Source: Diplosphaera chodatii (lineage: Eukaryota; Chlorophyta; Trebouxiophyceae; Prasiolales; Stichococcaceae). Taken from it: a DNA stretch of 64,000 nucleotides. Both the position numbers and the translations under genes were made by a program. The notes under the pieces are model-generated. The model was not told the origin of the DNA. It made no database searches and saw only the letters and a program-made list of their open reading frames with translations. Positions within the stretch are counted from its first letter, which is position 1, and each line of letters begins with the position of its first letter. Below, one piece after another: positions 61,668-64,000 of the stretch. The stretch is from NCBI GenBank assembly GCA_032358165.1, contig JAALGY010000030.1, positions 310,001 through 374,000 of the forward strand, given 5' to 3'.

Positions 61668-62752
61668 TCCTTCTGTCACCGCTGAAGCGCCCAAATAGAT
61701 GGTTGTACTAGTGATTGGCTTGACACCATATTCGTTGGTATGCAGCTGAATTCTCAATGCTCACGATGGATGCTCTTTATATTCCCTCTGGAATGCTGTA
61801 ATACTTGCACACTGCTAATGCCAGCACCTGAGGTTTCGACCACTGGACAGCAGCACACATCAAACTGCATGCTGCACGACCGCCGTGGCCATGGCTGCAT
61901 CCCGCAACTACCACTGTGTCCACCCGCCGCCCTGCGGTGTGCCTCTGTGACCAGCAAAGTGAAGGCACTCCAAGCTTGCAATAGCAAGGATGGAACCGGC
62001 ACACTCACCTCTGCTTTGCTGCAGATCAGGTTAATACAGTCAAAACATGCACAACGATGACAGAGCAGCTTGCATACATGTTGGTTCAGCATGCGCTGCT
62101 GCTGCTTGTACGAAGGCTCAGTGCCTACTATCAGGATTAGCAACCGCCAACCTGAAGGTGATTCAACCTGATGGCTTATCACAACTCTTGCATGGCCGCA
62201 AGCATGATCTGAAACCGCACTGCGATGCTGACAGCAGACATGGTCTTGTAGGGGTGTAGCGTGGCAAGGCAACACATCACGTGATCATCCAATGGGGTCC
62301 AATCTGTCGTACCAACTGCCTAGAGTGTCACGATATCACGCCTGCATCGACACGGCACAGACTGCAGGCGTTGTCCGTGAATTATAGACGGCCTCCCGCT
62401 CGGACAAAGATACATGCGCTGATCAACGTCGGATGCAAATGGTGTAGGCTGACGATAGCGGCAAGCCAAAACAGTTCGTCGATGGTCCCGTAAGACTCTG
62501 TTGCGACACGGACTCCGCATCGCACGGTACCTGGAGCCCGACAGCTGGCCGCTGAGCAGCCAGAATCAGCAAGTTCGTCTGCACACGCACGTTCAAGATG
62601 CAGGCTTGGGCCAGGTGTGTCAGCACTTTTCAGCCATGTTCATCTGCGCTCTGCCCGTCTTAGTGGTTTCAAAAGCACGTGCACGGATGCATGGGTCAAG
62701 GATGATAGAACTATTCCCCTTGCATGTGTCAGCATGGTGCCAGATCGGCCCC
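61668..62752. other. Intergenic region before the TIR-NB-ARC gene
   Basis: About 1.1 kb with no supported gene. It contains a TGTAA at 61797. The long minus-strand frame 61754-62275 is Cys-rich and unlike the coding sequence around it. The plus-strand frame of the TIR exon is open from 62501, so part of this stretch could be 5' coding sequence. Confidence 0.4.
61797..61801 (+). terminator. TGTAA poly(A) signal after U-box copy C
   Basis: TGTAA on the plus strand, 130 bases after the frame-shifted U-box stop at 61667 and 152 bases after the in-frame stop. It suggests the locus is, or was, a transcribed gene ending here. Confidence 0.5.
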
Positions 62753-64000
62753 ATGCAGACGTCGGCTGCTCGCGTGTTGAAGCTGCATGCCGACAGTATG
62801 TCGTTCTGCAGCAGGGCACCGGGGCAAGCCAGCGGCAAATCCTACGACGTGTTCATCAGCCACGCTGGCCAGCAGAAAGCGACCTTTGCGGGGTGGCTGC
62901 AGCGGGAGCTGGGACGCCATGGCGTCTGCGCCTTCCTGGATGATACCAGCTTGCGCTTGGGCGATGCGGCGGATGTGGAGATGGAGGCAGCTCTGCGCGG
63001 CTGCAGCATCGTAGTGCTCGTTCTGACGCTCGAATTCCTGCGGAGCAGCTACTGCATAAAGGAGCTGCACTGGGCGCTGCACCCTGATCAGCTGCACCCG
63101 CCATTGCTGCAGAAGGCCGCCGGGCGGCAGTCGGCAGCGGGCAGCTCACCGAAAAAGCAATCCCAGCGGCAGACAAATGCACAGCAGCGCTGCAAAGCTC
63201 CCACATTGCTGCCAGTGTTCTACCACACCAGCGACCTTGATGCACTGCAGCATGAAATTGAGCAGCAGACTGCTGAGGCTTGCAGCAAAGGCGCATCGTC
63301 AGCAGAGCTGCAGCGGCTGCAGCAGGCCAGCTCTGATCTCGCAGCAGTGCTCAGGATCACCGGTGACCGGCAGGACATGCATGGGAAGTGAGTATGCCTA
63401 CGACTAGTAAGCATGCACGGCATCACGAAGATGCCGACTGTCAGTCATATCCTGTATGTGCTCCATGGGTAACCTGCTGGATGCACGATTTTTGTTGTGC
63501 ATGTACAGTACCTGCATGCCTATTTGCCCTGCCACTGCACCGTTCAGAAGGTGCGCAACCCTAAATGCAGGCTGGACCGTGAGCACGTTGATGCCATTGT
63601 TGCGGAGGCGCTACGGCGCCTGGACCGACCGAAGTTTGAAGCGCCCAAATACGCTGTGGACTTGGAAGCACGGGTGAAGGTGCGGTATTTTAGATTGATG
63701 CCGCCAATCAACTACAAAGTGCTGCCTATCTCCAACAAGGCAGCAGTGGCAATGCAGCTGTATGATTTTCACTTGCATCCTCGGTTGATCTCATGTTACT
63801 ACACTACTGCAGCAGGCTTGCACAGAACTGTGCGCCATGCATGCTCGCAGGCGCTGCTCCCGTTGCTCCAGCCAGACCAACCGGGCGATGTGCGTGTGCT
63901 CAGCCTCTATGGAATGGGCGGCATTGGGAAGACCACGCTCGCCAAGGCGTTGTATAGCCACCTCAGCAGCAGCACCCTGCGCTTCAACACCCGTGTGTTT
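62753..64000 (+). CDS. TIR-NB-ARC immune-receptor-like protein, 5' part (truncated by window end)
   Basis: Plant-type intracellular receptor architecture: a TIR domain (NAD-cleaving or signalling) followed by an NB-ARC ATPase switch. Exon 1 runs to 63387 (GTGAGT donor). Its TIR domain reads SYDVFISHAGQQKATFAGWL, then FLDDTSLRLGDAADVEMEAA and FLRSSYCIKELHWAL. The Glu in CIKEL occupies the position of the catalytic Glu of plant TIRs (SxxWCLDEL). After Ser/Gln-rich spacers comes LLPVFYH. Exon 2 (63571-63679) has REHVDAIVAEALRRL and EAPKYAVDLEARVK, the usual linker before NB-ARC. Exon 3 (from 63851) has VRVLSLYGMGGIGKTTLAKA, an intact P-loop (63911-63937). Phases agree at both joins. Start choice: 62753 or 62798 precede the TIR; the frame is open back to 62501. 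Remaining NB-ARC motifs and any LRRs lie beyond the window. Confidence 0.88.

Noticed and set aside
61754..62275. 173-codon Cys-rich minus-strand frame
   Set aside because: Composition unlike the coding exons around it, no domain and no exon partners; probably chance.
1..64000. CRISPR arrays, prokaryotic operons, tRNA or rRNA genes
   Set aside because: No regularly spaced repeats, no ribosome-binding-site-spaced gene chains and no tRNA cloverleaf or rRNA signature noticed on either strand; the split genes show this is eukaryotic nuclear DNA.

Overview
The window is nuclear DNA of a eukaryote, most likely a chlorophyte green alga. Genes are split into many short GC-rich exons separated by introns of roughly 100-400 bases with strong (C/T)GCAG acceptors. 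The proteins carry Ala, Pro and Gln runs. TGTAA, the usual green-algal poly(A) signal, lies behind at least two genes, and a plant-type TIR-NB-ARC gene starts at the right edge. The species cannot be named from sequence alone. Exon models were made by eye from reading frame, GT/GC-AG sites, phase and family similarity, so outer coordinates are firmer than internal ones.

Left housekeeping block (1-42,500). On the minus strand, 348-8254 encodes an XRN2/XRN4-type 5'-3' exoribonuclease and 9011-9978 a complete 142-residue DIM1 (U5 snRNP thioredoxin-like) protein. Divergent from DIM1, a single giant plus-strand gene fills 10548-42119. It encodes TRA1/TRRAP, the HEAT-FAT-pseudokinase-FATC scaffold of SAGA/NuA4-type complexes. 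This copy is enlarged by a charged, AT-hook/RGG-like disordered insert (18.0-20.7 kb) and two Gln/Pro/Ala-rich inserts (31.2-32.7 and 37.3-37.8 kb).

Middle block (43,000-54,300). This holds a secretory FkbM-family methyltransferase with a C-terminal membrane anchor (plus), a U-box protein (minus), a nucleolar RMP1/NEPRO-like protein (plus, starting 61 bases from the U-box gene) and a DUF3431 protein with an N-terminal membrane segment (plus).

Right accessory block (54,300-64,000). It contains a decayed U-box copy, a helical protein of unknown family that appears to end in a third U-box, and the 5' part of a TIR-NB-ARC immune-receptor-like gene cut by the window end. All three U-box copies carry a reading-frame break in or just after the last part of the domain. 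U-box E3 ligase paralogues next to a TIR-NB-ARC gene are the least conventional part of the window.
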